DNA of 64,000 bases. It comes from Thermotoga sp. (GTDB lineage Bacteria; Thermotogota; Thermotogae; Mesoaciditogales; Mesoaciditogaceae). Positions 9,400-17,851 of the stretch are shown one piece after another. The notes beneath the pieces were generated by a model. The model worked only from the letters and a program-made list of their open reading frames with translations. It did not search any database and was not told where the DNA came from. The position numbers and the translations under genes were made by a program. The number at the start of each line of letters is the position of its first letter. Position 1 is the stretch's first letter. The stretch lies in NCBI GenBank assembly GCA_020722015.1, contig DYLQ01000003.1, positions 1 through 64,000 on the forward strand, written 5' to 3'.

Positions 9400-11670
9400 T
9401 TGTTTGGTGTTCCAGAAATCACTACATTTGAGGTAATTTCTCTTTGGGTAGTCTTAGCAATAGCTGGCGTAGCCCTGTTTTATGCCCTTGTGCTCAGAAA
9501 TCAAATTATGAGAGAAGGCAAAGGCGCCAAAGAAATGCAAAACGTGTGGGATGGAATCAGAGTTGGGGCAAATACGTACCTTCGAAGACAGCTTAAATCC
9601 ATTACCCCGCTGATAGTCATACTTGCCGTTGTGCTTTTCCTGTCGATATATTTCATTCCTCCAAGTACTGCGGCTTTGTTGCGATTTAAGGGCATGACGG
9701 ATTCGGAAATTGTTTTGATCGTGGGAATTGGACGAGCGCTTGCATTTGTCATGGGAGCCGTATTTTCTTTGATGGTTGGACAATTGGGCATGCGTATGGC
9801 AGTTCAAGGTAGCGTCCGCGTTGCCGCAGCTTCAAAGAAAGGACTTAATTACGCTTTGAAACTCGCCTACAGAGACGGAACAATAACGGGTATGCTCACA
9901 AATGGTCTTGGACTTTTGGGATGTATGGTGATCTTCATGATCTTTGGTATAGATGCTCCAGATGTCCTGCTTGGATTTGGACTTGGCGGCACGCTTCTCG
10001 CACTTTTTATGAGAGTCGGCGGAGGTATATATACCAAAGCTGCCGATGTCGGTGCTGATCTCGTTGGGAAGGTCGAGGTTGGAGTTCCGGAAGATGATCC
10101 CCGAAATGCCGCAGTCGTGGCAGATCTTGTTGGTGATAACGTTGGAGATTGTGCTGGAATGGCGGCGGATATCTTCGAATCTTACGAGGTTACAATCGTT
10201 GCGGCTTTGATACTTGGAGTTGCTCTCTACTTTACCACTCATCAGATAATGTGGATCATCTTTCCGCTGCTTGTAAGAGGTATAGGAGTTATTTCTTCCA
10301 TAATAGGAACTTACCTTGTCGGGATTGGCAAAGAACAGAATGCCATGAATTCTATAAATAGAGGATTTTATGTCTCGGCTGTGATCTCCGTTATTGGTTT
10401 TGCACTTGTAGCCTTTTTTTACATGCACGAATGGAGAGCTTTCTTCTCCGTCGGTGCTGGAATACTCTTAGCCTTAGCTATAAATGAAATAACGAAATAC
10501 TTCACCGATACAAGATACAGACCTGTAAAAGATATAGCGTCGGCATCTAAAACAGGTGCTGCTACGTTGATACTTAGAGGTCTTGTTGTAGGGTACGAGG
10601 CAACCGTCTGGCAGATATTGGCCATAGCCGGTGCTATATTGGCTGCCGTGGTTATATATTGGGGTCAGGGCTTTACCTTTACGCTTTACGGCGTGGCCAT
10701 GACGGGAATAGGTATGCTTACTTTGACCGGAAATTATCTCGGTATGGACTCATTCGGACCGATATCTGATAATGCTAATGGCCTTGGTGAGATGTCAAAT
10801 ATGGACAAAGAATCAAGGCAGAATCTTGCAGATCTTGATGCCGTAGGAAATACGACGAAGGCTATAACAAAAGGTGTTGCCATAGCCTCTGCCGTTATAG
10901 CCGCAGTAGCGTTGTTCGGATCATTCTTAACGAGTATCACACTTGTTCAACAACAGATGGGAGTGGCTCCATCAGGCACGATCCTTGCGACTGGAATAAA
11001 CATCGCGACCCCTATAATTTTCGTCGGACTTTTGATAGGCGGTGCAATACCTTGGCTCTTTTCTTCTTTGATGATAAATGCCGTTGCAAGAGCTGCAGGT
11101 TTTATGGTTGAAGAGGTAAGACGTCAGTTCAAAATACCAGGCTTGATGGAAGGAAAAGTAAAACCGGACTATGAAAAACCGGTTGCCATAAGCACTATCG
11201 CAGCCCAAAGAGAGCTTATAACGTTGGCAACGTTTGTCATATTGTCTCCTGTGGTAACAGGATTGATCCTTGGAGAAGGCGCACTAGGAGGTTTTTTGGT
11301 TGGGGCAATACTTTCCAGCCAATTGCTGGCCGTTTTCATGGCAACGTCCGGCGGAGCTTGGGATAACTCCAAAAAGACGATAGAAGACGGTTTATACGGC
11401 GGAAAAGGTTCTGAGCCTCATAAGGCATCAGTCGTCGGAGACACGGTGGGAGATCCGCTTAAAGATACAGCCGGCCCCGCTTTGAATCCGATGATAAAAG
11501 TTATAAACATGATAGCTTTGATAATAGCTCCGATTCTCATCCGTGTTTCAACTTCAAATTCCATTGCGATAATAGTCGGAATTGCTTGTATAGTCGCCAT
11601 CGTCGTAGCTGTGATGTATTCCGTAAATGGTGGTTTTAAAAGGACTAAAGCTGGAGAAGCGAATTTTTAA
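9400..11670 (+). CDS. hppA: membrane-bound proton-translocating pyrophosphatase, K+-independent type
   Basis: Couples PPi hydrolysis to cation export. The 756-residue, multi-pass protein has the loop signature EDDPRNAAVVADLVGDNVGD in the first half and DAVGNTTKA and GDTVGDPLKDTAGP in the second, the acidic motifs that bind Mg-PPi. Lys487 in GNTTKA is the residue that replaces potassium: K+-dependent enzymes, including all known Na+-pumping ones, have Ala there. H+ transport without K+ requirement is therefore predicted. The start is read as TTG 9400, since AAAGGAG (9384-9390) sits nine bases ahead of it; an ATG at 9391 touches that site and is too close. A strong terminator follows. Confidence 0.94.
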   Translation: MFGVPEITTFEVISLWVVLAIAGVALFYALVLRNQIMREGKGAKEMQNVWDGIRVGANTYLRRQLKSITPLIVILAVVLFLSIYFIPPSTAALLRFKGMTDSEIVLIVGIGRALAFVMGAVFSLMVGQLGMRMAVQGSVRVAAASKKGLNYALKLAYRDGTITGMLTNGLGLLGCMVIFMIFGIDAPDVLLGFGLGGTLLALFMRVGGGIYTKAADVGADLVGKVEVGVPEDDPRNAAVVADLVGDNVGDCAGMAADIFESYEVTIVAALILGVALYFTTHQIMWIIFPLLVRGIGVISSIIGTYLVGIGKEQNAMNSINRGFYVSAVISVIGFALVAFFYMHEWRAFFSVGAGILLALAINEITKYFTDTRYRPVKDIASASKTGAATLILRGLVVGYEATVWQILAIAGAILAAVVIYWGQGFTFTLYGVAMTGIGMLTLTGNYLGMDSFGPISDNANGLGEMSNMDKESRQNLADLDAVGNTTKAITKGVAIASAVIAAVALFGSFLTSITLVQQQMGVAPSGTILATGINIATPIIFVGLLIGGAIPWLFSSLMINAVARAAGFMVEEVRRQFKIPGLMEGKVKPDYEKPVAISTIAAQRELITLATFVILSPVVTGLILGEGALGGFLVGAILSSQLLAVFMATSGGAWDNSKKTIEDGLYGGKGSEPHKASVVGDTVGDPLKDTAGPALNPMIKVINMIALIIAPILIRVSTSNSIAIIVGIACIVAIVVAVMYSVNGGFKRTKAGEANF

Positions 11671-11701
11671 GAAACGAATATATTTGATTTAAATTGAATT
11701 T

Positions 11702-11726
11702 GGGGATTGAAAGTTTCTCAATCCCC
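11702..11726 (+). terminator. rho-independent terminator after hppA
   Basis: GGGGATTGA (11702-11710), a 7-base loop and TCAATCCCC (11718-11726) make a perfect 9-bp stem followed by ATTTTGG. It lies 32 bases beyond the hppA stop codon and separates hppA from the oxidative-stress operon. Confidence 0.85.
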
Positions 11727-11736
11727 ATTTTGGTAC

Positions 11737-11780
11737 TTGACATGTGTGCTTTTAAGTGATATCATTTAATTGAAAATGAT
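11737..11780 (+). promoter_or_regulatory. promoter with overlapping Fur/PerR-type operator for the oxygen-defence operon
   Basis: TTGACA (11737-11742), a 17-base spacer and TATCAT (11760-11765) make a near-consensus housekeeping promoter. An inverted repeat, ATCATTT - six bases - AAATGAT (11761-11780), starts inside the -10 hexamer. Its AT-rich ATCATTT/AAATGAT arms resemble Fur-family boxes. A Fur-family gene starts 26 bases downstream, so autoregulation that also covers the following genes is likely. Confidence 0.72.
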
Positions 11781-11806
11781 TATTGTTTGCGTGAAAGGAG
11801 AAAGAA

Positions 11807-12223
11807 TTGGAATCAGTTCCAATGAGGATCACCCATCAAAGAAAGGTAATTCTTGAAGAACTCAAGAATCTTGGAAATCATCCTACGGTAGACGAGGTTT
11901 ACATAGCAGTAAAAAAAAGACTTCCAAAGATAAGCATGAGCACAGTCTACAGAGGACTTGAAGTTTTATCAAAAAATGGATACATAAAAAAGTTAGAGAC
12001 CATCGATACGCAAAAGCGATTCGATGACAATGTCACCAGTCATTACCATTTTTATTGTACGAATTGCGGTAATATAAAAGATGCACCTATCAAACCAGAA
12101 AATTTGGGGAAATTGCAAAAAGAAATAGGTGAGATTGAGAAGATCATGGAAGATAGCGGTTACAAGGTCGATGGGTACACACTCGAGTTTTTTGGAGTGT
12201 GTAAGGATTGTGATGAAAAATGA
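11807..12223 (+). CDS. perR: Fur-family metalloregulator, PerR-like
   Basis: A 138-residue Fur-family repressor: winged helix at about 8-62 (MSTVYRGLEVL is the recognition helix) and a metal-binding dimerisation domain. The structural zinc site is the CxxC pair Cys84/Cys87 and Cys132/Cys135. RFDDNVTSHYHFYC aligns closely with the B. subtilis PerR segment that contains the Fe/Mn-sensing His and Asp residues. Downstream genes encode oxygen and superoxide scavengers and ferritin, which favours PerR (peroxide sensing) over Fur (iron). TTG at 11807 is chosen because GGAG lies six bases before it; an ATG at 11822 has no ribosome site. An operator-like repeat overlaps its promoter. Confidence 0.87.
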   Translation: MESVPMRITHQRKVILEELKNLGNHPTVDEVYIAVKKRLPKISMSTVYRGLEVLSKNGYIKKLETIDTQKRFDDNVTSHYHFYCTNCGNIKDAPIKPENLGKLQKEIGEIEKIMEDSGYKVDGYTLEFFGVCKDCDEK

Positions 12224-12234
12224 TGGGAGTATAG

Positions 12235-13428
12235 ATGAGCATGAGTGCAAGGGAGATCAAAAAAGGTGTTTTCCATGTTGGAGCACAAGATTGGGATAGA
12301 GAACTTTTTGATGAGCTCATTCCACTCTCAGAGGGCACATCTTACAATTCATATTTTATAACGGATAGTGATAAAAATGCTTTGATAGACACCGTAGATC
12401 CAACAAAAACAAGCATTCTTGTTGAAAATCTTAAAGGCCTAAAGGTTGATAAAATTGATTACATCGTATCTCAACATGCAGAGCAAGATCATTCAGGATC
12501 TATCCCAAAAATTCTTGAACTTTATCCTCAAGCCAAAGTTGTCACTAACGCAAAATGCAAAGAGTTTTTGAAATCCCTGCTTTTGATAGATGAATCCAAA
12601 TTCGTGACCGTAAATGACGGAGAGGAAATCTCTCTTGGCAATAAGACTTTGAAATTCATATTCACACCTTGGGTTCATTGGCCAGAAACCATGTCAACTT
12701 ATCTTAAAGAGGACAAGATACTTTTCACATGTGATTTTTTTGGTTCTCACGTTGCTTCAAGCGAACTCTTTGTGGGAGAAAGAACGGACAGGGCCTTGGA
12801 AGGTGCAAAAAGATATTATGCGGAGATAATGATGCCATTCCGTTCGCCGATAAGATCGAATCTGAAAAAAATTGAAAATCTTGATGTAGACTTAATAGCT
12901 CCGAGTCATGGTCAGGTTTACGATAAACCAGAACTGATATTTGAGGCTTACCGTAAATGGACATCAGACGAAGTTCAAAATAAAGTTACGATCATTTACC
13001 TTTCAATGCACGGTAGTACTGTAAAGATGGTAGAAAGGTTGATAGATGATCTCGTTAAGTTGAATATAGTCGTTGAACCATTCAACGTCGTGACCATGGA
13101 TGTTGGAAAGTTGGCGATCTCTCTTGTGGATTCTGCAACGGTGGTCATGGCAACTCCGACCATGCTTGTTGGAATGCATCCAAGCATGGCCTACGCTGCA
13201 TACCTTTTTAACGCTTTAAGGCCAAAAACCAAATTCATCTCTATAATCAACTCTTACAATTGGGGTGGGCAGGCAATTGATCAGCTAAAAGGGATGTTCT
13301 CTTCTGTTAAAGCTGAGGTCATCGATCCTGTGTCTGTAAATGGATATCCGAAAGTACAAGATTTAGACGCAATAGATAAACTTGCCGAAAAAATTTTGAT
13401 GAAACATAAAGAAATAGGTGTATCTTGA
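12235..13428 (+). CDS. fprA: flavodiiron protein (oxygen / NO reductase)
   Basis: A 397-residue A-type flavoprotein. The N-terminal metallo-beta-lactamase-like domain (about 1-250) carries the diiron ligands in HAEQDHSG (His81, Glu83, Asp85, His86), CDFFGSH and a His near 225 in PSHGQVY. The C-terminal flavodoxin domain (about 255-397) has the FMN phosphate loop YLSMHGSTVKM. It reduces O2 to water (or NO to N2O) in the cytoplasm with electrons from rubredoxin or a related carrier. The gene starts 11 bases after perR, with GGGAG ahead of the ATG, and its TGA falls just before the ferritin ribosome site. Together with the following genes it forms an oxygen-defence operon. Confidence 0.95.
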   Translation: MSMSAREIKKGVFHVGAQDWDRELFDELIPLSEGTSYNSYFITDSDKNALIDTVDPTKTSILVENLKGLKVDKIDYIVSQHAEQDHSGSIPKILELYPQAKVVTNAKCKEFLKSLLLIDESKFVTVNDGEEISLGNKTLKFIFTPWVHWPETMSTYLKEDKILFTCDFFGSHVASSELFVGERTDRALEGAKRYYAEIMMPFRSPIRSNLKKIENLDVDLIAPSHGQVYDKPELIFEAYRKWTSDEVQNKVTIIYLSMHGSTVKMVERLIDDLVKLNIVVEPFNVVTMDVGKLAISLVDSATVVMATPTMLVGMHPSMAYAAYLFNALRPKTKFISIINSYNWGGQAIDQLKGMFSSVKAEVIDPVSVNGYPKVQDLDAIDKLAEKILMKHKEIGVS

Positions 13429-13442
13429 GAGGAGGAATTTCA

Positions 13443-13937
13443 ATGTTAAGCAAAAAGATGGAAGACGCCTTGAATGAGCAGATAAACGCCGAATTCTATT
13501 CTGCTTATCTTTACGTTTCAATGGGGGCATACTTCAGATCGATAAGGCTAAACGGGTTCGCTGTATGGATGGAAACTCAGTCAAAAGAAGAAGAAGAACA
13601 TGCCAAAAAGATATACGATTACGTTAACAAGAGAAATAGCAGGGTTATGTTAAAGTTGATAAAGGAACCTCCAATTGAGTGGAAATCACCTTTGGATGTG
13701 TTTGAGGCAACTTACGTCCATGAGCAGGAAGTTACCAAGTCTATAGAAAGACTTATAAATCTTTCTGAAAGAGAAAAAGATTACGCAGCCGCTTCTTTTT
13801 TACAGTGGTTCATCGACGAGCAGGTGGAAGAGGAATATTCCGTTCTTCAAATTCTTGAAAGATTGAGAATGGTAAAAGATTCAAATCAAGGTCTTTTGAT
13901 GTTAGATGCAGAACTTGGTAAAAGAGGAAAGGATTAA
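13443..13937 (+). CDS. ftn: ferritin (non-haem, iron storage)
   Basis: A 164-residue bacterial-type ferritin. Ferroxidase ligands are visible: Glu in NEQINAEFYSAYLY, the EEEEHAKK helix with its E-x2-H pair, and EQVEEE in the fourth helix. It oxidises Fe(II) and stores it as a mineral core in a 24-mer cage, removing iron that would drive Fenton chemistry. The start is ATG 13443, seven bases after GGAGG at 13431-13435; an in-frame TTG at 13425 overlaps the end of fprA and lies upstream of that ribosome site. It lies between the flavodiiron protein and superoxide reductase, which matches PerR-type control. Confidence 0.95.
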   Translation: MLSKKMEDALNEQINAEFYSAYLYVSMGAYFRSIRLNGFAVWMETQSKEEEEHAKKIYDYVNKRNSRVMLKLIKEPPIEWKSPLDVFEATYVHEQEVTKSIERLINLSEREKDYAAASFLQWFIDEQVEEEYSVLQILERLRMVKDSNQGLLMLDAELGKRGKD

Positions 13938-13958
13938 AATTTAAAAGAGGTGATTTAA

Positions 13959-14354
13959 ATGGCAAGTTTGAAAGAAGTTATAATGTCAGATGATTTTAAA
14001 AAGGAAAAGCACGTTCCCGTCATTGAGCTTCCAGCACACGTCAAAAAAGGCGAGAAGATAAAGGTAACGGTCAGTGTTGGAAAAGAAATTCCACATCCTA
14101 ACACAACAGAACATCACATATCATGGATAGAAGTTTATTTCTTACCGACAGGTGAAAAGTACCCTTACGTCATAGGAAAATATGAATTTCAATCGCATGG
14201 TGCATCCACCCAAGGGCCAAATACAAGCACGATCTATTCCGATCCTGAGGTGACAATCACATTCAGAACGGAAAAATCCGGTACCGTGATAGCCTATTCT
14301 CATTGCAACATTCACGGTCTTTGGTCAAGTCAGGTAGAACTTAAGGTAGAATAA
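13959..14354 (+). CDS. sor: superoxide reductase (desulfoferrodoxin / neelaredoxin type)
   Basis: Reduces superoxide to hydrogen peroxide without making O2, suiting anaerobes. The 131-residue product is the single-iron (neelaredoxin) form: no N-terminal rubredoxin-like Cys domain is present. The Fe[His4Cys] centre residues are visible: EKHVP with the exposed Glu/Lys loop, HPNTTEHHISW, and SHCNIHGLW near the C terminus, which supplies Cys and the last His. The ATG has AGAGGTGA upstream. It is the last gene of the PerR-linked operon, and a very strong terminator follows 20 bases after the stop. Confidence 0.95.
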   Translation: MASLKEVIMSDDFKKEKHVPVIELPAHVKKGEKIKVTVSVGKEIPHPNTTEHHISWIEVYFLPTGEKYPYVIGKYEFQSHGASTQGPNTSTIYSDPEVTITFRTEKSGTVIAYSHCNIHGLWSSQVELKVE

Positions 14355-14373
14355 ACGTTTCAAAAAATCAGAC

Positions 14374-14401
14374 AAAGAGATGGACACAAGTCCATCTCTT
14401 T
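14374..14401 (+). terminator. rho-independent terminator of the oxygen-defence operon
   Basis: AAAGAGATGGAC (14374-14385), loop ACAA and GTCCATCTCTTT (14390-14401) give a perfect 12-bp stem ending in T residues. It is one of the strongest terminators in the window. Confidence 0.9.
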
Positions 14402-14457
14402 TGATATACTTGATGAAAATTGGTGACTCTTGCTAAATTAACCAATAAGGAGACATC

Positions 14458-15243
14458 ATGATCAAAAAAAATTTTTTAGAAATGCTTTACTCACAGTACA
14501 ACAAAAAGGCGTACGTTCATCCTGATCCACTTGAATTTTTGTACAATTACAAAGATGTTAGAGATCGCGAAATAGTCGGTATCATAGGGGCATCCCTTGC
14601 TTACGGAAGAGTATCTCAAATACTTAAAGATGTCTCTTTCGTGCTTGAAAGCGTTAAAAATCCTTACGAATTCATCGTGAATGCAAATTTCGAGATTTTA
14701 AAACAGACTTTTAAAGGATTTGTTCACAGGTACACGGATGAAGATGATTTAATCGAATTACTTTTAAAATTGAAAAGCGTCATTGAAAAATTTGGTTCTC
14801 TTCATGATGCTTTCAAGAACGGATTAAGAGATGAAGATCAAAATGTTTTACCTGCGTTGTCTAACTTCATAAAACTGCTTGAAAATGGCAGAAAAAATAC
14901 CCTTATTCCATCTTCTAATTGCAAGAGTCCATGTAAAAGATTAAATCTTTTTTTGAGATGGATGATAAGACATGATGATGTCGATCCGGGTGATTGGAAT
15001 GATATTCCATCGTCTAAACTCATAGTACCGCTTGATACCCACATGCATCATATATCGCTTGTGCTTGGTTTTACGACAAGAAAACAGGCAGACATGAAAA
15101 CAGCTCTTGAAATTACGGAAAAGTTTAAGTCGATCTCACCAGAAGATCCCGTAAGGTATGATTTTTGTCTTACCCGACTTGGCATACGCGATGATACCGA
15201 TATGGAAAGTTTTTTCCAAAATTACAGGAGAGAAAATGTTTAG
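14458..15243 (+). CDS. conserved protein of the TIGR02757 / DUF2400 family
   Basis: A 261-residue cytoplasmic protein. DYxDREIVG-like IVGIIGASLAYGRVSQI near the N terminus, CKRLNLFLRWMIRHDDVDPG in the middle and a final DPVRYDFCLTRLGIRDD are the family landmarks. The Cys-rich middle and late Cys suggest a possible Fe-S cluster, in line with its helix-hairpin-helix/DNA-glycosylase-like resemblance. No function is established. ATG 14458 has AAGGAG a few bases upstream, and the 3' end overlaps the next gene by eight bases, so the two are co-transcribed. Confidence 0.75.
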   Translation: MIKKNFLEMLYSQYNKKAYVHPDPLEFLYNYKDVRDREIVGIIGASLAYGRVSQILKDVSFVLESVKNPYEFIVNANFEILKQTFKGFVHRYTDEDDLIELLLKLKSVIEKFGSLHDAFKNGLRDEDQNVLPALSNFIKLLENGRKNTLIPSSNCKSPCKRLNLFLRWMIRHDDVDPGDWNDIPSSKLIVPLDTHMHHISLVLGFTTRKQADMKTALEITEKFKSISPEDPVRYDFCLTRLGIRDDTDMESFFQNYRRENV

Positions 15244-15919
15244 TCTTGGCGTTGTGGTCAACACTTTAACGGTCATAATGGGTACTTTAATTGGTATTCC
15301 GCTTGGAAATAAGCTTAAAGATCGGCACAAGTCTGTTTTTTTCGTCTCGATAGGGATTCTCACGATTTTAATCGGTGTTAGCATGGGATTGAAAAGCCAA
15401 AACTTTCTTGTTGTTCTCGGAAGTCTTGTCATAGGAGGGCTCATCGGTGAGATCTTCAGAATAGAGGACAGAATCTCGGGACTGACAAAAAGAATTTCCA
15501 AGGGAAACAATTCGGATTTTGCCACTGGATTTGTTTCGACCACGGTACTTTTTATCGTTGGGCCTATGACGGTGATTGGATGCATAAATTCCGGCCTTAC
15601 CGGGAATAACGAGATACTTTATTTGAAATCCATAATGGATGGCATAAGTTCTATAGCTTTTGCTTCTGTTTACGGTGTAGGTGTGTTTTTGTCTGCCGGC
15701 AGTGTGTTTGTAATAGAGGGAAGTATTGCTTTGCTTGCGTCTACTTTTCAGTTTCTTACGTTACCGGCTTACCTTAAAGATTTCACAGGAACAGGAGGAG
15801 CGATGATGATCATGATCGGACTGAGAATTTTGAATGTAAAAGAAATAAAGGTTGGCAATTTCTTACCAGCCCTTATCATCGCTCCAATTATAGATTTTCT
15901 CGTAACTTTAATTCACTGA
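15236..15919 (+). CDS. DUF554 family membrane protein
   Basis: A 227-residue integral membrane protein with about six or seven hydrophobic segments, starting MFSLGVVVNTLTVIMGTLIG and containing GPMTVIGCINSGLTG. These are typical DUF554 (YdfK-like) landmarks; its function is unknown. The start is ATG 15236, six bases after AGGAGA; a longer frame beginning at 15158 lies wholly inside the preceding gene and is rejected. It ends two bases from the convergent RseB-like gene on the other strand, with no clear terminator between them. Confidence 0.85.
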   Translation: MFSLGVVVNTLTVIMGTLIGIPLGNKLKDRHKSVFFVSIGILTILIGVSMGLKSQNFLVVLGSLVIGGLIGEIFRIEDRISGLTKRISKGNNSDFATGFVSTTVLFIVGPMTVIGCINSGLTGNNEILYLKSIMDGISSIAFASVYGVGVFLSAGSVFVIEGSIALLASTFQFLTLPAYLKDFTGTGGAMMIMIGLRILNVKEIKVGNFLPALIIAPIIDFLVTLIH

Positions 15920-15920
15920 A

Positions 15921-16799
15921 TTATTCACTTGCAAATACCCTTGAAACCCATGCCTTTAATTCATCTGTTTTCCCATTTGTGGCGATCACAACGTAGACAT
16001 CGTTGTATTTAACGGCAATTGAATTATAACCTTGAGCTTTAAATTGGCTTACAAAAGATTCGGGAGAGACTTTTGAATCGACTTTGAAGATGTAACATAC
16101 GGTGTTACTTTGAGGAGACATCATTCCACTTACAATTACAAATGTCACGTTGTTGATCTTCATTGATATGACATTGACGTTGTTAAGATTTGATATAAGC
16201 TGCCAAACGACCATTTCAACTGTGTCTGGAGTGGCATTATAGATTTTGAAACTTTTCAATACTTTGTTGAAATAATCGGCTGGAACAAGTGTGATTTGCG
16301 TGTACATCATGGAAATGGAACTATCATTTCTTTCGACTTTTATGAATTTCAAAATCATTGAATTCTTCGAAATAATTCCCACATAGGTGGAATTTCGTGT
16401 TATCAAATTTATTTGAACTGAGGGTTCGCCTTGATAAATGACATTTTGAGTTGCGATAACAGTAGATGTTGCCGAAGAAAGCAGTTCTATGAATCTCTGT
16501 TCGATATCAACTATTGGAACGGGCGATAATCTCATCTCTCCATCTTCTATGATGTAAGTTTTTCCATCGATCAAAGCCCATTCAAATGACATCGGAGCCA
16601 TAACATTTATAATCTCATTTTTGCCATCTCTCAAGACATTTTCGTATTTCACCCTTGAGTTTTGACCTTCTTCAACGACCACTCTCTGAGCTTGTATCGA
16701 TTGAGATGCATATGAGGTTAGAAACGTATTTATAAACGACGCGCCAAAAGCATACAGCGCTAAGGTCAAAAAGATAATCGGGTAAACAAAAACTTTCAA
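15921..16799 (-). CDS. exported RseB/LolA-like regulator of an ECF sigma factor
   Basis: A 292-residue protein with an N-terminal hydrophobic segment (about 4-24) serving as signal or anchor, and a long extracytoplasmic part. The pattern of beta strands (for example TYIIEDGEMRLSPVP, VQINLITRNSTYVGIISK, LKFIKVER) and position resemble the MucB/RseB/LolA fold, but sequence identity to named members cannot be judged here. Its start overlaps the anti-sigma gene by four bases (ATGA), and the sigma factor is just upstream. By analogy with RseB it may bind envelope lipids or misfolded proteins and modulate the anti-sigma factor. The function is inferred from context. Confidence 0.6.
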   Translation of the reverse strand: MKVFVYPIIFLTLALYAFGASFINTFLTSYASQSIQAQRVVVEEGQNSRVKYENVLRDGKNEIINVMAPMSFEWALIDGKTYIIEDGEMRLSPVPIVDIEQRFIELLSSATSTVIATQNVIYQGEPSVQINLITRNSTYVGIISKNSMILKFIKVERNDSSISMMYTQITLVPADYFNKVLKSFKIYNATPDTVEMVVWQLISNLNNVNVISMKINNVTFVIVSGMMSPQSNTVCYIFKVDSKVSPESFVSQFKAQGYNSIAVKYNDVYVVIATNGKTDELKAWVSRVFASE

Positions 16800-17248
16800 A
16801 ATTGATCACTCACATATTTTATTTTTAGGAGATAATTAAGATTTGAATTTCCAGTTTGGGCATATGTGAGAGTTGTTCCAGGTTCGGATTTAAGCAAAGA
16901 AATACCCGCCGAAACAGCTTTTTCGTAAGAAAAGTTGGAATTGCTAAATGGGCTGAAAACGTAAAAGACCATTATCATCGAAACGGCTACAGCAGCGGCA
17001 CCAGGTAATCCGAAGATCAAACCCTTTTTCATGATTTCTTTTCTGCGAATTTTGGAAACAACACTTTCTTCCAACGCTTTTGACGGTTTGAAGGTGTATA
17101 GCAATTTAAGACCGTCTTTTATTTTTTGGTAATTTTGAACAAAAGTTCTGCAATTTTCACATACTTTCAGATGAGCTTCAAATTGAATTTTCTCTTGCTC
17201 CGTCATTTCGCCGTTTATGTACTTTTCTCTGAATTCCTCACACTTCAT
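16796..17248 (-). CDS. zinc-finger anti-sigma factor (ZAS type), single-pass membrane protein
   Basis: A 150-residue protein. The cytoplasmic N terminus has the HxxxCxxC zinc motif (HLKVCENC) of anti-sigma factors, followed by a helix and a single transmembrane segment (about 85-105, GLPGAAAVAVSMIMVFYVF) and a short outside domain. The start is ATG 17248, preceded by AAGGAGAGG; a longer frame reaching 17338 runs through the sigma gene and is rejected. It overlaps the sigma gene by 11 bases and the RseB-like gene by four, so all three are made together. It should hold the ECF sigma factor at the membrane until an envelope signal releases it. Confidence 0.88.
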   Translation of the reverse strand: MKCEEFREKYINGEMTEQEKIQFEAHLKVCENCRTFVQNYQKIKDGLKLLYTFKPSKALEESVVSKIRRKEIMKKGLIFGLPGAAAVAVSMIMVFYVFSPFSNSNFSYEKAVSAGISLLKSEPGTTLTYAQTGNSNLNYLLKIKYVSDQF

Positions 17249-17828
17249 CGTTAACCTCTCCTTCAATGCCCAAACTTTCTTCCAATATTCCCTTGAGCCT
17301 TTCTCGAGCATAATGAAGCCTGCTTTTAACGGTACCAACCGGTTTGTCCATTATTTCAGATATTTGCTCATAACTCATACCTTCTATTTCCCTTAAATTT
17401 ATAAGCAATTTATCTTCTTTCGAAAGAGAATCTATCGCTTTTGAAATCTCTTCTGCGGAAAGCGTTTTCATGAGTTCATCTGAGGGCTGCAACTCCTCTA
17501 CCGGTTCTTTGATGGCGTTTTTTTGGTCATCGTCTTCCTCTCCAAAACTAGTCAATATCTCTTTCCGCCTGTGCTTTTTCCCTAACATGTCTTTGCAAAC
17601 ATTGACTGTTATCCTGTAAATCCACGTTGAAAGTGAAGATTCTCCACGGAATTTTTTTATGTTTTTATAGACCTTTATAAAAACTTCCTGAATAACGTCT
17701 TCAACATCATCAACGCCGAGATAAGATCTTGCTATTCCGCCTATTTTTTCTACGTACTCTCTGTACAATTCATCGTAAGAACGTGAATCTGCACGTTTTA
17801 AACCTTCTATAAGTTTTTGCTCTTCCAA
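17238..17828 (-). CDS. ECF (group 4) RNA polymerase sigma factor
   Basis: A 196-residue sigma-70 family protein with only regions 2 and 4. Region 2 (about 18-85) includes DVIQEVFIKVYKNI and WIYRITVNVCKDMLGKKHRR; region 4 (about 130-185) has LREIEGMSYEQISEIMDKPVGTVKSRLHYAR, the helix-turn-helix that reads the -35 element. The TTG start at 17828 has GGGAGTGG about ten bases upstream. It heads a sigma / anti-sigma / RseB-like cluster. A GAACAT-15-GTCTAA sequence upstream looks like an ECF-type promoter, suggesting positive autoregulation. Target genes are not evident in the window. Confidence 0.94.
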   Translation of the reverse strand: MEEQKLIEGLKRADSRSYDELYREYVEKIGGIARSYLGVDDVEDVIQEVFIKVYKNIKKFRGESSLSTWIYRITVNVCKDMLGKKHRRKEILTSFGEEDDDQKNAIKEPVEELQPSDELMKTLSAEEISKAIDSLSKEDKLLINLREIEGMSYEQISEIMDKPVGTVKSRLHYARERLKGILEESLGIEGEVNDEV

Positions 17829-17851
17829 CTTTGGAATTCCACTCCCATTAT

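Noticed and set aside
12144..12338. Open frames on the opposite strand of strong genes, such as that opposite perR-fprA and many others of 60-140 codons
   Set aside because: They are antisense shadows of clear protein families, lack ribosome sites and have no recognisable domains.
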